Positions 17,479 to 26,925 are shown, numbered from the stretch's first letter. The stretch: 37,746 bases of DNA from Streptococcus sp. 121 (GCF_016458205.1 NZ_JAEMED010000017.1:1-37746); one strand, 5' to 3'. The notes: a model not told the origin generated them from the sequence alone. Program-made: numbers and translations.

Positions 17479-18048
17479 TTAAAACTCCAATTCCGCGGAT
17501 GAAAGCAACTGGGCTCCCAAAACATTTTTCATATGCTCCAGGGCAAATTGGTGCTGCTCGTCGGTGATGCTAGCCACTGCATCCGTGACAATTTCAATCT
17601 TATAACCTTTTTGGTAGGCATCGATAGCTGTGTGGAGCACACAGATGTCTGTGAGCACCCCTGTTAAAACCAGAGTATCAACCTTACGTTCCCGCAAATA
17701 GATGTCCAGCATCGTGCCTGCAAAGGCAGAGTAATAATGCTTGTCCATCCAGAAAACGCGGTCAGATTCCCGGTGCTCTTCAAAAAATTCTTTAGACGGT
17801 CCGTACAGAAAGCGTCCTTCAGTCCCGCGAATATTATGAGGCGGGAAAAGTTGGCTCTCCGGATGATGGGTGTCTCCTTCCAAATGCTCATCGATCATGA
17901 AGAAGACATAACCTCCAGCCTCCCAAGCCTTTTGACTGACAGTTGCCATGGCTTCTGAAATGGCTTGCGCTGGTCGACCTGCCGTTAGCTTTCCGTCGCT
18001 TGCCACAAAATCCCTTGTAAAATCAATGGATAAGACTGCTTTGGTCAT
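17479..18048 (-). CDS. pncA: Nicotinamidase PncA
   Basis: 189-residue cysteine hydrolase that deaminates nicotinamide to nicotinate for NAD salvage. Catalytic triad Asp9, Lys103, Cys136 (VLTDICVLHTA), and metal ligands Asp53, His55, Glu64, His71, which agree in position with the pneumococcal nicotinamidase as I recall it. This argues for nicotinamidase over a generic isochorismatase-like hydrolase. The ATG overlaps the codY stop (TAATG), so it is cotranscribed and coupled with codY, as in other streptococci. NadD in the nearby operon acts later in the same pathway. Confidence 0.93.
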   Translation of the reverse strand: MTKAVLSIDFTRDFVASDGKLTAGRPAQAISEAMATVSQKAWEAGGYVFFMIDEHLEGDTHHPESQLFPPHNIRGTEGRFLYGPSKEFFEEHRESDRVFWMDKHYYSAFAGTMLDIYLRERKVDTLVLTGVLTDICVLHTAIDAYQKGYKIEIVTDAVASITDEQHQFALEHMKNVLGAQLLSSAELEF

Positions 18049-18836
18049 TAAAACTCTCTTTTCTTAATTTCTTCAAAAACATCCGGAATCAAAACTTTGA
18101 GATAAGTCCCTTTCATACCGAGAGAGCGGCTCTCGATGACACCGGCTGATTCTAATTTCCGAAGGGCATTGACAATAACACTTCGGGTAATTCCAATCCG
18201 GTCTGCGACAACGGACGCTGTCAATTGACCTTCACTCCCCCCCAATTCTTCCAAGATGGCAGACACAGCCCGCAATTCAGAATAGGAAAGGGTATTGACC
18301 GCCATGCTCACCGTAGTGCGACGGCGGATATTCTCTTCGTCAATTTCCCGTTGGCGGTTAAGCATCTGCAAGCCTACTACTGTGCTGGCTATCTCAACCA
18401 AAATCAAGTCATCCTCGTTAAAAGGCTGATCATTTCGCCAAATGATCAAGGAACCCAAACGAATACCTGTGATATGGATAGGCGCAACCGTCGTCACCCC
18501 ATCAGGATAATTCTCTTTGGTCTCAACTGGATAAATCGACAAATCTGAATTCACATCTAGGTTTGCCTCAGTTTGATACACAAAACTAGCTTCCTTAGCA
18601 TAGACTTCCGGAAGTTTACGGCTTTCAAAGAAACCCTCTACCCGGTCATTATTTGTCTTATAGCGCATAAAATAGCCAAGTAAATCACCTTGGCTATTAA
18701 TGATACAGGAATTACAATCAATGATTTCCGACAAGCGCTGAGCAATCGATGCAAAAGGCATCTCATCACGGGATTGCTCATAGGATCCCTTCAAAATAGA
18801 AGTAATCCTTGTCGTTTTTTGCAATAACGTTGCCAT
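18048..18836 (-). CDS. codY: GTP/isoleucine-sensing transcriptional repressor CodY
   Basis: 262 residues. Global regulator that represses nutrient-acquisition and amino-acid genes when branched-chain amino acids are plentiful (streptococcal CodY is thought not to respond to GTP). N-terminal GAF ligand domain (about 1-155), long linker helix, then winged helix: [20 protein letters not shown] is the recognition region near 205-225. GAGGTG precedes the ATG. It lies between an AlaT-type aminotransferase and pncA. A CodY-box-like sequence lies over its own promoter. Confidence 0.97.
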   Translation of the reverse strand: MATLLQKTTRITSILKGSYEQSRDEMPFASIAQRLSEIIDCNSCIINSQGDLLGYFMRYKTNNDRVEGFFESRKLPEVYAKEASFVYQTEANLDVNSDLSIYPVETKENYPDGVTTVAPIHITGIRLGSLIIWRNDQPFNEDDLILVEIASTVVGLQMLNRQREIDEENIRRRTTVSMAVNTLSYSELRAVSAILEELGGSEGQLTASVVADRIGITRSVIVNALRKLESAGVIESRSLGMKGTYLKVLIPDVFEEIKKREF

Positions 18837-18860
18837 AGTTCACCTCATTATTCTTTTCCT

Positions 18861-18885
18861 ATTGTATCAGAATTTTCTAAATAAT
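18861..18885 (-). promoter_or_regulatory. codY promoter with overlapping CodY box
   Basis: Extended -10 TGATACAAT (hexamer 18861-18866), with no strong -35. On the plus strand 18871-18885 reads AATTTTCTAAATAAT, 12 of 15 matches to the CodY consensus AATTTTCWGAAAATT. It covers the -10 to -35 spacer, so CodY binding would repress its own gene. Confidence 0.65.
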
Positions 18886-18890
18886 GGAAA

Positions 18891-20105
18891 CTAATAACGA
18901 TATTGGGTTAAAAATCTCTCCATTTTTTCTTGAACCTGGGCCAGCTCTTCTACTCGAGGGAGGTAAACAATGCGGAAATGATCTGGTTCTTTCCAGTTAA
19001 AGCCCCGTCCATGCACGAGCAATACCTTCTCTTGCTTCAAAAAGTCTAGAACGAACTGTTCATCATCATCAATCTTATACATATTCCGGTCGATTTTAGG
19101 GAAGAGATAGAGACCAGCACTCGGTTTAACTGCTGACAAGCCTGGGATCGCATTCACGGCCTCGTACATAAAATTCCGCTGTTCATAGATGCGTCCCCCT
19201 GGCAAAAGCAACTCATCAACAGACTGATAGCCTCCCAATGACGTTTGCACTACCTGCTGGGCGAGAACATTGGAACAGAGGCGCATATTGGCCAACATGT
19301 TTAGACCCTCAATATATCCCCGCACATGCTTCTTCTCACCGGATAAAACCATCCAGCCCACACGGAATCCAGCAATGCGATGAGACTTGGACAAACCATT
19401 CATGCTGACACAGAATAGATCGGGTGCCAAACTGGCAATGGCGATATGTTCCTTCCCATCCATGACCAAGCGATCGTAAATTTCATCCGCATAAATAATC
19501 AAATTGTGTTCACGCGCAATTTGAACAATATCCTCCAGCACCTCCCGTGGATAGAGAGATCCTGTGGGATTATTCGGGTTGATGACTACAATAGCCTTTG
19601 TTCGTTCCGTGATCTTAGAGCGAATATCCTGCATATCTGGATACCAGTTTGCTTCCTCATCACAGAGATAATGGACAGGGGTTCCGCCCCCCAGACTAAC
19701 TGCCGCAGTCCAGAGAGGATAGTCCGGCATCGGAATCAAGACCTCATCACCATTATCCAAAAGACCCTGCATGGACATCACAATCAGCTCACTAACCCCG
19801 TTCCCAATGAAAATATCTTCGATGTCCACATTGGGGATGCCCTTGAGCTGGGAATACTGCATGACTGCTTTCCGCGCCGAAAAGATCCCCTTTGAATCAG
19901 AATACCCTTCACTGTTTCGAGCATTCAAAATCAAATCTTGAATAACTTCATCCGGAGCTTTAAAATCAAACTCGGCAGGATTTCCCGTATTCAAGCGCAG
20001 TATCTGTTCACCATTAGCCCTCATCCGCATAGCCTCTTCCAAAACTGGTCCCCGAATGTCATAGGCTACATGTTCCAATTTCTGCGACTTTTCAAAAAAC
20101 CTCAT
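18891..20105 (-). CDS. alaT: Pyridoxal-phosphate aminotransferase, AlaT type
   Basis: 404-residue class I/II aminotransferase. Seen: LRLNTGNPAEFDF near the N-terminus, NPNNPTGSLYP, YADEIYDRLV and the PLP-lysine motif SMNGLSKSHRIAGFRVGWM. Best match is the AlaT/AlaA group making alanine from pyruvate and glutamate; branched-chain or aspartate activity is possible. AAGGAGGAG precedes the ATG. It lies directly upstream of codY, a regulator of amino-acid metabolism, with 54 bp between them holding the codY promoter. Confidence 0.88.
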   Translation of the reverse strand: MRFFEKSQKLEHVAYDIRGPVLEEAMRMRANGEQILRLNTGNPAEFDFKAPDEVIQDLILNARNSEGYSDSKGIFSARKAVMQYSQLKGIPNVDIEDIFIGNGVSELIVMSMQGLLDNGDEVLIPMPDYPLWTAAVSLGGGTPVHYLCDEEANWYPDMQDIRSKITERTKAIVVINPNNPTGSLYPREVLEDIVQIAREHNLIIYADEIYDRLVMDGKEHIAIASLAPDLFCVSMNGLSKSHRIAGFRVGWMVLSGEKKHVRGYIEGLNMLANMRLCSNVLAQQVVQTSLGGYQSVDELLLPGGRIYEQRNFMYEAVNAIPGLSAVKPSAGLYLFPKIDRNMYKIDDDEQFVLDFLKQEKVLLVHGRGFNWKEPDHFRIVYLPRVEELAQVQEKMERFLTQYRY

Positions 20106-20130
20106 ATATCACTCCTCCTTACTGAGTTTT

Positions 20131-20136
20131 ATTATA
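20131..20136 (-). promoter_or_regulatory. -10 of the alaT promoter
   Basis: Perfect TATAAT on the minus strand, 25 bp before the ATG. The -35 region is poor and runs into the U tract of the preceding terminator. Confidence 0.55.
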
Positions 20137-20154
20137 CCTTTTTCTGAGACAAAA

Positions 20155-20184
20155 AAGAATTGGAGATACTTCACCCCAATTCTT
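20155..20184 (-). terminator. Terminator after helix-turn-helix gene
   Basis: Perfect 9-bp stem AAGAATTGG / CCAATTCTT, 12-nt loop, followed on the minus strand by TTTTTTG (20149-20154). Twelve bp beyond the stop at 20197. Confidence 0.9.
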
Positions 20185-20196
20185 CACGCTTATTGT

Positions 20197-20715
20197 TTAT
20201 TTAATTGGATTCTCTTTTCGATAAGTCCTCATGCGGTCCCGCAAATCAAACATCTTTCCAACAGATGGCAAACTCATGCCTTCTGACCATTTTTCCCAAG
20301 TATTCTGCGTGATTTTCAAAACTAATAACAATTCAGATTCATTAAATTTGTAATCTTTCTGAAACTCTGCTATTTCATTAAGAAACTTCTGTGCCCGTTC
20401 AAGGTCTTCAGCAGTCCACTCGCGTGTACTCTTACGGCCCAAGCGACGTTGACGAATTTCTTCCTTCCGGTGACGAATTTCTTCCCTTAGCTTCTCAGGC
20501 TTGTCACTTTCCATGAAAGAAACAATTTTTTCAATAGATTTTGGATTTGGAAAACTGCGGCCATATTTCCATGAAAAATAGGTGTCCATGGATACATCCA
20601 TTTCCTTACTAAACTCATGAATGGACGCACCAATATTCAACCGTAACGCCTCGATATCCTTAACTAAATATTCCTTGTCTTTTTTGGCATATTCGCGAAA
20701 ATTCGATTCTACCAT
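20197..20715 (-). CDS. Helix-turn-helix protein of unknown role
   Basis: 172 residues, highly charged. Residues about 18-68 resemble an XRE-type helix-turn-helix: VKDIEALRLNIGASIHEFSK then MDVSMDTYFSWKYGRSFPNP. A basic helical stretch (EEIRHRKEEIRQRRLGRKS) links to a second similar unit near 120-165: ESELLLVLKITQNTWEKWSEG then MSLPSVGKMFDLRD. So it may be two degenerate DNA-binding halves. ATG at 20713-20715 chosen because GGAGG is 9 nt upstream; a TTG three codons earlier touches that site. No known function recognised. Its own promoter region has an inverted repeat, so autoregulation is possible. Confidence 0.75.
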   Translation of the reverse strand: MVESNFREYAKKDKEYLVKDIEALRLNIGASIHEFSKEMDVSMDTYFSWKYGRSFPNPKSIEKIVSFMESDKPEKLREEIRHRKEEIRQRRLGRKSTREWTAEDLERAQKFLNEIAEFQKDYKFNESELLLVLKITQNTWEKWSEGMSLPSVGKMFDLRDRMRTYRKENPIK

Positions 20716-20753
20716 CTTAGACAACCTCCCTAACTATAATGTAACTTCTTATC

Positions 20754-20794
20754 AGTGTAGCATATTCACGACCAGTTTAAAAGGGTACTACACT
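20754..20794. promoter_or_regulatory. Inverted repeat upstream of the helix-turn-helix gene
   Basis: AGTGTAG (20754-20760) and CTACACT (20788-20794) form a perfect 7-bp inverted repeat with a 27-bp centre. One arm overlaps a possible extended -10, TGCTACACT, on the minus strand. A dyad at a promoter of a DNA-binding protein gene is a candidate operator. Confidence 0.35.
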
Positions 20795-20869
20795 ATTTTT
20801 TTACAAAAAAATTACACGAATAACCCAAAATGTTCCATCAGACTATTTCCTGGTTATTGAAAAACAAAG

Positions 20870-20896
20870 AAGGGCCGGATATTCATCCAAGCCCTT
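20870..20896 (-). terminator. Terminator after AI-2E family gene
   Basis: Stem AAGGGC(C)GGAT / ATCC-AAGCCCTT with a short loop; minus strand continues CTTTGTTTTTC. Six bp beyond the stop at 20903. Confidence 0.8.
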
Positions 20897-20902
20897 TTCA
20901 AA

Positions 20903-22018
20903 TTATCCTTCGCCTTCTTTCTCAGTAAGAAGCCGCTCCTTTTCTTCAACCATTTCTTTTACTAAACGGTAAATCACCGCAAAAATTGGCGTAAAGAAAA
21001 TCATTCCGACCAAGCCAAAAAGATTTCCTCCAACCAAGGCCGCAGCTAAGGTAAATAGACTCGGCAAGCCGACTTGTGAACCAACCACGCGTGGATAAAT
21101 CAAATTACCCTCGACCAATTGAACCAGTTGGAAAACCACAATGGATAGAAGGGCTTGCCAAGGACTAATGGTAAAGATAAAGACCGCTCCCAATCCACAG
21201 GCGGCAAAAGGGCCAATATAAGGTATAAAGGAAAGGACTCCCGCCAGCACTCCCGTCATGGAAGCATAGGGTAAACCCGCCAAACTATAGGCTCCAAAAA
21301 CCAGGAAACCGATAATAAAAGCCTCTATCAACTGCCCCATCAAGAAACCATCATAGGTTTCCACCATCACTGAACCAACATAGCGGAGACGATCACCAAC
21401 TTTCTTAGGAAGGGTCACATCCAAGATCCGATTGGTGATGGAAGCCAGGTGTTCCTTGCTGCCCAACATCGCAAACATGAGGAAGAGGGCCATCATAACC
21501 GTAAAGACATTGCCCAAAATCCCTGAAAGATTCCCTGTCAAATTGGTCAAGAACTGAGCACCCTTATTGATTAAGCCGCTATCTGTTAAATAAGAAGAGA
21601 TGTCTGTCAACTGTTCAGAGTTGAGCAAACCTGTTGAAGCCAGCCAGGAACCAATCTGAGGAATAACCGTCTGTATCGTATGTCCCAAACGACTAACGGA
21701 GACCGCCAGTGTTGGTACAATAATCGCTACGACTCCAGTCGCAATGAAGAGGAAAAGAAGGAGAACCAAGCTGATTGCTAGAGGCCGAAGCAAGCCTTTA
21801 GAAACCTTCCACTGCTTCAATTTACCCTCAATCTTCTTCATGGGAACATTAAATACAAAGGCCAGGCCCGCTCCAATCAAAATCGGAGAAAAAACACCCA
21901 GAAGGTACTGGAAACCTTGCCAAAGATTTGCAACATAGAGAACCAAGGCCAGACAGATGGCCGCAAAGACAATAGAAAGAATGTCTTGTCGATTTTTATC
22001 AGTCATTAACTTTTTCAT
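20903..22018 (-). CDS. AI-2E family membrane transporter
   Basis: 371 residues, UPF0118/AI-2E family, about eight hydrophobic segments (first at 14-31, 38-57, 79-104). The C-terminal block SFIPYIGPFAACGLGAV and LVEGNLIYPRVVGSQVGLPSL is the family signature. Members have been linked to autoinducer-2 export or Na+/H+ exchange; neither can be assigned here. No ribosome-binding site precedes the ATG. The promoter -10 lies only 9 bp upstream, so the mRNA is probably leaderless or starts with a few nucleotides. A second ATG five codons in also lacks a good site. Confidence 0.85.
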   Translation of the reverse strand: MKKLMTDKNRQDILSIVFAAICLALVLYVANLWQGFQYLLGVFSPILIGAGLAFVFNVPMKKIEGKLKQWKVSKGLLRPLAISLVLLLFLFIATGVVAIIVPTLAVSVSRLGHTIQTVIPQIGSWLASTGLLNSEQLTDISSYLTDSGLINKGAQFLTNLTGNLSGILGNVFTVMMALFLMFAMLGSKEHLASITNRILDVTLPKKVGDRLRYVGSVMVETYDGFLMGQLIEAFIIGFLVFGAYSLAGLPYASMTGVLAGVLSFIPYIGPFAACGLGAVFIFTISPWQALLSIVVFQLVQLVEGNLIYPRVVGSQVGLPSLFTLAAALVGGNLFGLVGMIFFTPIFAVIYRLVKEMVEEKERLLTEKEGEG

Positions 22019-22027
22019 AATGTTCCC

Positions 22028-22056
22028 ATTATAGCAGAGTCTCCTCCATCTGCCAA
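22028..22056 (-). promoter_or_regulatory. Promoter of AI-2E family gene
   Basis: Minus strand TTGGCA (22051-22056), 17-bp spacer ending TGC, perfect TATAAT (22028-22033). Strong consensus, ending 9 bp before the ATG. Confidence 0.8.
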
Positions 22057-22073
22057 GCCAGTCTTCCCATTAT

Positions 22074-22706
22074 CTACAGCATCCCTTGCAATTCTTTGAC
22101 CAAACGAGCATAACCTGCTACAGTTAGATGCAAGCCGTCCGTTGTGCAGTCCTCCCGCAGTTGTCCCAACTCGTTTCGTAGACAGGTCCCCACATCTACA
22201 AATTCCACCTGAGGATAACGTAGGGCCAATTCTTGATAGGCTTGATTCATCTGGTCAATTGCCCGATTTGTCCGTGTATAGAGGGTCCCCTTGGTTTCCG
22301 GGCTTTCATATACAGGTAAAACGGAAAGCAGCTTGATTTCCACTAATGGGAAATCATGTTGCAAAAGGTAGAGTAGCTGCTCAAGATTAGCCAAGGTCTG
22401 CTCAAGGGGCACTTCCTTTCCTAAATCATTGGTCCCGATTAACAGGACAATCGTCTCCAAATTTTCCCCAAAAAAATGAAGCTGGCGATGCTCCAATAAT
22501 TGGCTAGATTGGTAACCACGGATCCCTCGGTTGACAATGGTCTTGGTCGTGTCCAAAAGCTCCGCCAAAGGGAAATACTCCACAATCGAATCTCCAGCAA
22601 AAATCACTTGAGGATCCTTCAAGCAGAGAGTATTCAAATCCCTGTATTTATTTTGGATGTTGGCCTGCTCCTTGAGCAACCAGCTTTCTAATAATTGAAC
22701 AGCCAT
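22074..22706 (-). CDS. SGNH/GDSL-type hydrolase
   Basis: 210 residues, no signal peptide. SGNH blocks: FAGDSIVEYF with nucleophile Ser40, oxyanion Gly in NRGIRGYQSSQ, IGTNDLG, and C-terminal DGLHLT supplying Asp and His. These enzymes are esterases or acyl hydrolases; the substrate is unknown and action is likely cytoplasmic. AAAGGAG precedes the ATG, directly after the U tract of a terminator hairpin, so there is no room for its own promoter there. Expression must come from read-through of the DUF1033 transcript or a start inside that gene. Confidence 0.88.
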   Translation of the reverse strand: MAVQLLESWLLKEQANIQNKYRDLNTLCLKDPQVIFAGDSIVEYFPLAELLDTTKTIVNRGIRGYQSSQLLEHRQLHFFGENLETIVLLIGTNDLGKEVPLEQTLANLEQLLYLLQHDFPLVEIKLLSVLPVYESPETKGTLYTRTNRAIDQMNQAYQELALRYPQVEFVDVGTCLRNELGQLREDCTTDGLHLTVAGYARLVKELQGML

Positions 22707-22728
22707 TCAAATCTCCTTTACAAAAAAA

Positions 22729-22758
22729 GGCCTACCGGTACAACTATCCGACTAGACC
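22729..22758 (-). terminator. Terminator-like hairpin between DUF1033 gene and hydrolase
   Basis: Stem GGCCTA(C)CGG / CCG(A)TAGACC-type with a 9-nt loop, followed on the minus strand by TTTTTTTG (22722-22728). Only 22 bp before the hydrolase ATG, so it may act as a partial terminator. Confidence 0.75.
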
Positions 22759-22763
22759 CATCT

Positions 22764-23132
22764 CTACGCACGTTTGACACCCTGTCCAAATTGACAGTGG
22801 GCATTTTGAGGCAGAAAACCCTCCAAAGTAAGAGAGGAGAGATCTCCTAAGATTTTCCCGTTCAGAACAAGAGCTAAGGAATGATACTGTTGGAGGTAGT
22901 CTCCACACTCTTCACACCAGCGTTCTTCGCCTTCCTTCCAAAAGGCGGCCATGGTCTCCCCCTCACGTCGAATCTCTGGGTATTGCTGCTTATACTGGCG
23001 GCACTTTTCCTCAAAGTATGTAAGGGCTTGTGTATATTTTTTAAATGTTTCTCTGTGGATTGTATCTTCCTGCCAGTCATCTGTTAACCACCAAGGCTCA
23101 CAATCACCGTATAATTCTACTACTTGGTACAT
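22764..23132 (-). CDS. DUF1033 family protein
   Basis: 122 residues; starts MYQVVELYGDCEPWWLTDDW, diagnostic of DUF1033 proteins. It has a cysteine pair in WCEECGDYLQQYHSL. Function unknown. In many streptococci this gene sits between rpoC and comGA (comYA), the first gene of the competence pseudopilus operon. Here the next gene is an SGNH hydrolase and no com gene is seen in the window. It has its own promoter after the rpoC terminator. AAGGGG precedes the ATG. Confidence 0.85.
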   Translation of the reverse strand: MYQVVELYGDCEPWWLTDDWQEDTIHRETFKKYTQALTYFEEKCRQYKQQYPEIRREGETMAAFWKEGEERWCEECGDYLQQYHSLALVLNGKILGDLSSLTLEGFLPQNAHCQFGQGVKRA

Positions 23133-23158
23133 AAGCTGATTCCCCTTATTTAGAAGAT

Positions 23159-23187
23159 ATTATACACAATTTCAACTGGGAATGAAA
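23159..23187 (-). promoter_or_regulatory. Promoter of DUF1033 gene
   Basis: Minus strand TTTCAT (23182-23187), 17-bp spacer, perfect TATAAT (23159-23164), 26 bp before the ATG. Confidence 0.65.
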
Positions 23188-23206
23188 GGATTTAAACTTA
23201 AAAAAA

Positions 23207-23229
23207 AAGGCCGGTTCAAAACCGACCTT
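23207..23229 (-). terminator. Terminator after rpoBC
   Basis: Ten-bp stem AAGGCCGGTT / AACCGACCTT (one wobble) with a 3-nt loop and a long T run on the minus strand (23199-23206). Eleven bp beyond the rpoC stop. Confidence 0.95.
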
Positions 23230-23240
23230 TCATAAACGGA

Positions 23241-26200
23241 TTAATCTACTGTCATATCTTCGACAATGGTTTCTTTTTCCACTTCCAATTCTGGAGCCAT
23301 TAAGTCTTCAATAGTTTCAATTTCATTGACTGCTTTCGGTTCCAAGTTGCGGTAACGGGCCATCCCTGTACCAGCAGGAATAATCTTACCGATGATAACA
23401 TTTTCCTTAAGTCCAAGAAGATGGTCTTTCTTACCACGGATAGCCGCATCTGTAAGAACACGGGTTGTCTCCTGGAAGGAAGCCGCAGATAGGAAGGAGT
23501 TGGTTTCCAAGGAAGCCTTGGTGATTCCCATCAAGACTGGACGTGCTGTCGCTGGAACTCCACCAGAAATCAAGACATCACGGTTGGCATCGGTGAAGTC
23601 TGTAATATCCATAAGTGTTCCCATCAGAAGGTCTGTATCACCTGGATCCATAACCCGTACTTTACGGATCATTTGACGAACCATTACCTCGATGTGTTTG
23701 TCGCCGATTTCTACCCCTTGGCTGCGGTAAACTTTTTGAACCTCTGCCAAGAGATAGGTTTCAACGGAAAGAACATCCCGAACCGCAAGCAAGTGTTTAG
23801 GCTGGATTGAACCTTCAGTAAGAGCCGCACCACGTGCTACGTGGTCTCCAACTTCAACCTTCATACGGGCTGTAAATGGAACCACATATTCACCCTTACC
23901 AAGTTCTCCTTCAACAAAGACTTTCTTAGTCCGTGTTGAAGCATCTTCTTCAATCGCCACAACTTCACCCTTGACTTCAGTAATAACAGCTTCCCCTTTT
24001 GGATTCCGTGCCTCAAAGATTTCTTGGACACGAGGAAGACCTTGGGTGATATCGGTATTGGAAGCAACCCCTCCTGTGTGGAAGGTCCGCATGGTCAACT
24101 GAGTACCCGGTTCACCGATGGATTGAGCGGCGATGGTACCGACTGCTTCGCCAACTTCGACGGCATCACCGGTAGCCAAGTTGATTCCGTAACAATGACG
24201 GCAGACACCATGACGGGTGTTACATGTGAAGACAGAACGGATGGTTACTTCTTCAACGCCAGCTGCAATAATAGCACGAGCCATGTCTTCTGTAATCAAG
24301 ACATCTGGACCGGCCAAGACTTCTCCTGTTTCAGGATGCTTGATGGTTTTCTTAGTATAACGACCAGCCAAGCGTTCTTCCAAGGATTCAATCATTTCCT
24401 TACCGTCTGTAATCGAACGAATCAAGAGACCTCGATCAGTTCCACAGTCGTCTTCACGGATAATGACATCTTGCGCAACGTCAACCAAACGACGGGTCAA
24501 GTAACCTGAATCGGCAGTCTTCAAGGCCGTATCGGTCATACCCTTACGCGCACCGTGAGTGGAGAAGAACATTTCCAAGACAGACAAACCTTCACGGAAG
24601 TTAGACAAAATTGGCAATTCCATGATCCGTCCATTCGGAGCAGCCATCAAACCACGCATACCCGCCAACTGGGAGAAGTTGGAGATGTTACCACGGGCAC
24701 CAGAGTCCATCATCATAACGATTGGGTTCTTTGGATCTTGACTAGCAGTCAACCGTTGCTCCAATTTCTCTTTGGCAGCTCGCCACTCACCCGTAACGGC
24801 ATTGTACCGCTCATCATCAGTGATCATACCCCGACGGAATTGCTTACTGATTGCCTCTACGCGTTTGTGAGATTCTTCAATAATCGTTTCCTTATCATCG
24901 ATAACTGGAATGTCGGCAATCCCCACAGTCAAACCAGCCAAGGTTGAGTGGTAGTAACCCAAATCTTTCAAACGGTCCAAGAGTGCAGATGTTTCTGTTG
25001 TCCGGAAACGTTTAAAGATTTCAGCGATGATGTTCCCCAGATTTTTCTTCTTGAATGGAACGTTCAATTCTAGTTCTGCCAAGACAGCATGAATATCCTG
25101 ACCTGGTTCCAAGAAGTATTTATCCGGCACACCATTGACCAAATTATCATTGTTTGGCTCTTGCAAGTAAGGCAATTCTGCTGGCATGATGGCATTAAAC
25201 AAGATCTTACCAACAGTCGTAATCATAATCTTACCTTGTTGGTTTTCAGTCCATGGTTTGTTCAACCGATCGGTTGCAATCCCAACCCGTGTGTGAACAT
25301 GGACCAAACCATTGCGCCAAGCCATGACTGCTTCGTCCGCATCCTTGAAGATCATGCCTTCACCTTCACGACCGGCTTCTTCCATGGTCAGGTAGTAGTT
25401 CCCCAAAACCATATCCTGAGATGGGGTAACAACTGGTTTACCATCTTTTGGATTCAAGATGTGCTCAGCAGCCAACATCAAGATACGAGCCTCAGCTTGT
25501 GCTTCCTCAGATAACGGAACGTGGATCGCCATTTGGTCCCCGTCAAAGTCGGCATTATAGGCCTCACAGACAAGTGGGTGCAGACGAATCGCCTTCCCAT
25601 CGATTAGAACTGGCTCAAAGGCCTGAATCCCCAAACGGTGAAGGGTTGGTGCGCGGTTCAGCAGAACCGGATGTTCTTTGATAACTTCCTCAAGAATGTC
25701 CCAGATACGCTCATCGCCACGTTCAACCAATTTCTTAGCAGCCTTCACGTTTTGCACAATATCACGGGCAACAATTTCCCGCATTACAAATGGCTTAAAG
25801 AGCTCAATCGCCATTTCACGTGGAACACCACATTGATACATTTTAAGAGTTGGACCAACCGCGATTACGGAACGACCCGAGAAGTCTACCCGTTTACCAA
25901 GCAAGTTTTGACGGAAACGCCCTTGTTTCCCTTTCAGCATGTGGCTCAAAGATTTCAATGGACGGCTTCCTGGTCCAGTAATTGGACGACCACGACGACC
26001 GTTATCGATCAAGGCATCAACCGCTTCTTGCAACATCCGTTTTTCATTTTGAACAATGATTCCTGGTGCGTTCAGCTCCAAGAGACGTGCCAAACGGTTG
26101 TTCCGGTTGATAACCCGACGGTAAAGGTCGTTCAGGTCAGAGGCCGCAAAACGTCCACCATCCAATTGAACCATCGGACGAAGATCTGGTGGGATAACCG

Positions 26201-26897
26201 GAAGGATGTTGAGAATCATCCATTCCGGTTTATTACCAGACTTGTGGAAAGCATCCAAGACGTCCAAACGACGGACAGCCTTGACCCGTTTTTGCCCTGT
26301 TGCAGACTTCAGTTCTGCTTTCAACTCTTTAATTTCTGCTTCCAAATCTACTTGTTTCAACAAGTCCTGGATAGCTTCTGCTCCCATTTTTGCGACGAAG
26401 GAGCCTGAACCATAGCGACGAAGATTTTCCCGGTACTCGCGTTCAGTCATGATGGACTTGTGCTCTAATGGCGTTTCTTTCGGATCAATCACCACATAGG
26501 CCGCGAAGTAGATGACTTCCTCCAAAGCCCGTGGGCTCATATCCAAGGTTAAGCCCATTCGACTTGGGATACCCTTGAAATACCAGATGTGAGACACAGG
26601 TGCTTTCAATTCAATATGCCCCATGCGTTCCCGACGCACTTTGGCATGCGTCACTTCTACCCCACAGCGGTCACAGATGATGCCTTTGTAACGGAGCCGT
26701 TTGTATTTGCCACAGGCACACTCCCAGTCCTTAGTTGGACCAAAGATAACCTCATCAAAAAGTCCTTCCCGCTCCGGTTTTAGGGTCCGGTAGTTAATGG
26801 TTTCCGGCTTTTTGACTTCTCCGTAAGACCATGACCGGACCTTACTTGGAGAAGCGAGTGTGATTTGCATACTTTTAAAACGATTTACATCAACCAC
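23241..26897 (-). CDS. rpoC: DNA-directed RNA polymerase subunit beta'
   Basis: 1218 residues, full length. Zinc-binding Cys60, 62, 75, 78 ([20 protein letters not shown]); catalytic NADFDGDQM near 450, whose three Asp hold the active-site Mg; second zinc cluster CGTDRG...[26 protein letters not shown] trigger-loop region. Start is GTG (26895-26897), 28 bp after the rpoB stop, with a weak AAAGG site. Same operon as rpoB, closed by a strong terminator. Antisense ORFs across it are shadows. Confidence 0.99.
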   Translation of the reverse strand: MVDVNRFKSMQITLASPSKVRSWSYGEVKKPETINYRTLKPEREGLFDEVIFGPTKDWECACGKYKRLRYKGIICDRCGVEVTHAKVRRERMGHIELKAPVSHIWYFKGIPSRMGLTLDMSPRALEEVIYFAAYVVIDPKETPLEHKSIMTEREYRENLRRYGSGSFVAKMGAEAIQDLLKQVDLEAEIKELKAELKSATGQKRVKAVRRLDVLDAFHKSGNKPEWMILNILPVIPPDLRPMVQLDGGRFAASDLNDLYRRVINRNNRLARLLELNAPGIIVQNEKRMLQEAVDALIDNGRRGRPITGPGSRPLKSLSHMLKGKQGRFRQNLLGKRVDFSGRSVIAVGPTLKMYQCGVPREMAIELFKPFVMREIVARDIVQNVKAAKKLVERGDERIWDILEEVIKEHPVLLNRAPTLHRLGIQAFEPVLIDGKAIRLHPLVCEAYNADFDGDQMAIHVPLSEEAQAEARILMLAAEHILNPKDGKPVVTPSQDMVLGNYYLTMEEAGREGEGMIFKDADEAVMAWRNGLVHVHTRVGIATDRLNKPWTENQQGKIMITTVGKILFNAIMPAELPYLQEPNNDNLVNGVPDKYFLEPGQDIHAVLAELELNVPFKKKNLGNIIAEIFKRFRTTETSALLDRLKDLGYYHSTLAGLTVGIADIPVIDDKETIIEESHKRVEAISKQFRRGMITDDERYNAVTGEWRAAKEKLEQRLTASQDPKNPIVMMMDSGARGNISNFSQLAGMRGLMAAPNGRIMELPILSNFREGLSVLEMFFSTHGARKGMTDTALKTADSGYLTRRLVDVAQDVIIREDDCGTDRGLLIRSITDGKEMIESLEERLAGRYTKKTIKHPETGEVLAGPDVLITEDMARAIIAAGVEEVTIRSVFTCNTRHGVCRHCYGINLATGDAVEVGEAVGTIAAQSIGEPGTQLTMRTFHTGGVASNTDITQGLPRVQEIFEARNPKGEAVITEVKGEVVAIEEDASTRTKKVFVEGELGKGEYVVPFTARMKVEVGDHVARGAALTEGSIQPKHLLAVRDVLSVETYLLAEVQKVYRSQGVEIGDKHIEVMVRQMIRKVRVMDPGDTDLLMGTLMDITDFTDANRDVLISGGVPATARPVLMGITKASLETNSFLSAASFQETTRVLTDAAIRGKKDHLLGLKENVIIGKIIPAGTGMARYRNLEPKAVNEIETIEDLMAPELEVEKETIVEDMTVD

Positions 26898-26925
26898 TCT
26901 ATCTTACCTTTCTTTTTTGGTTCAC

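Noticed and set aside
25638-26408. A 256-codon open frame on the plus strand within rpoC
   Set aside because: It is antisense to the strongly conserved rpoC reading frame, shows no recognisable domain and has no ribosome site; similar shadows occur across rpoB and rpoC.
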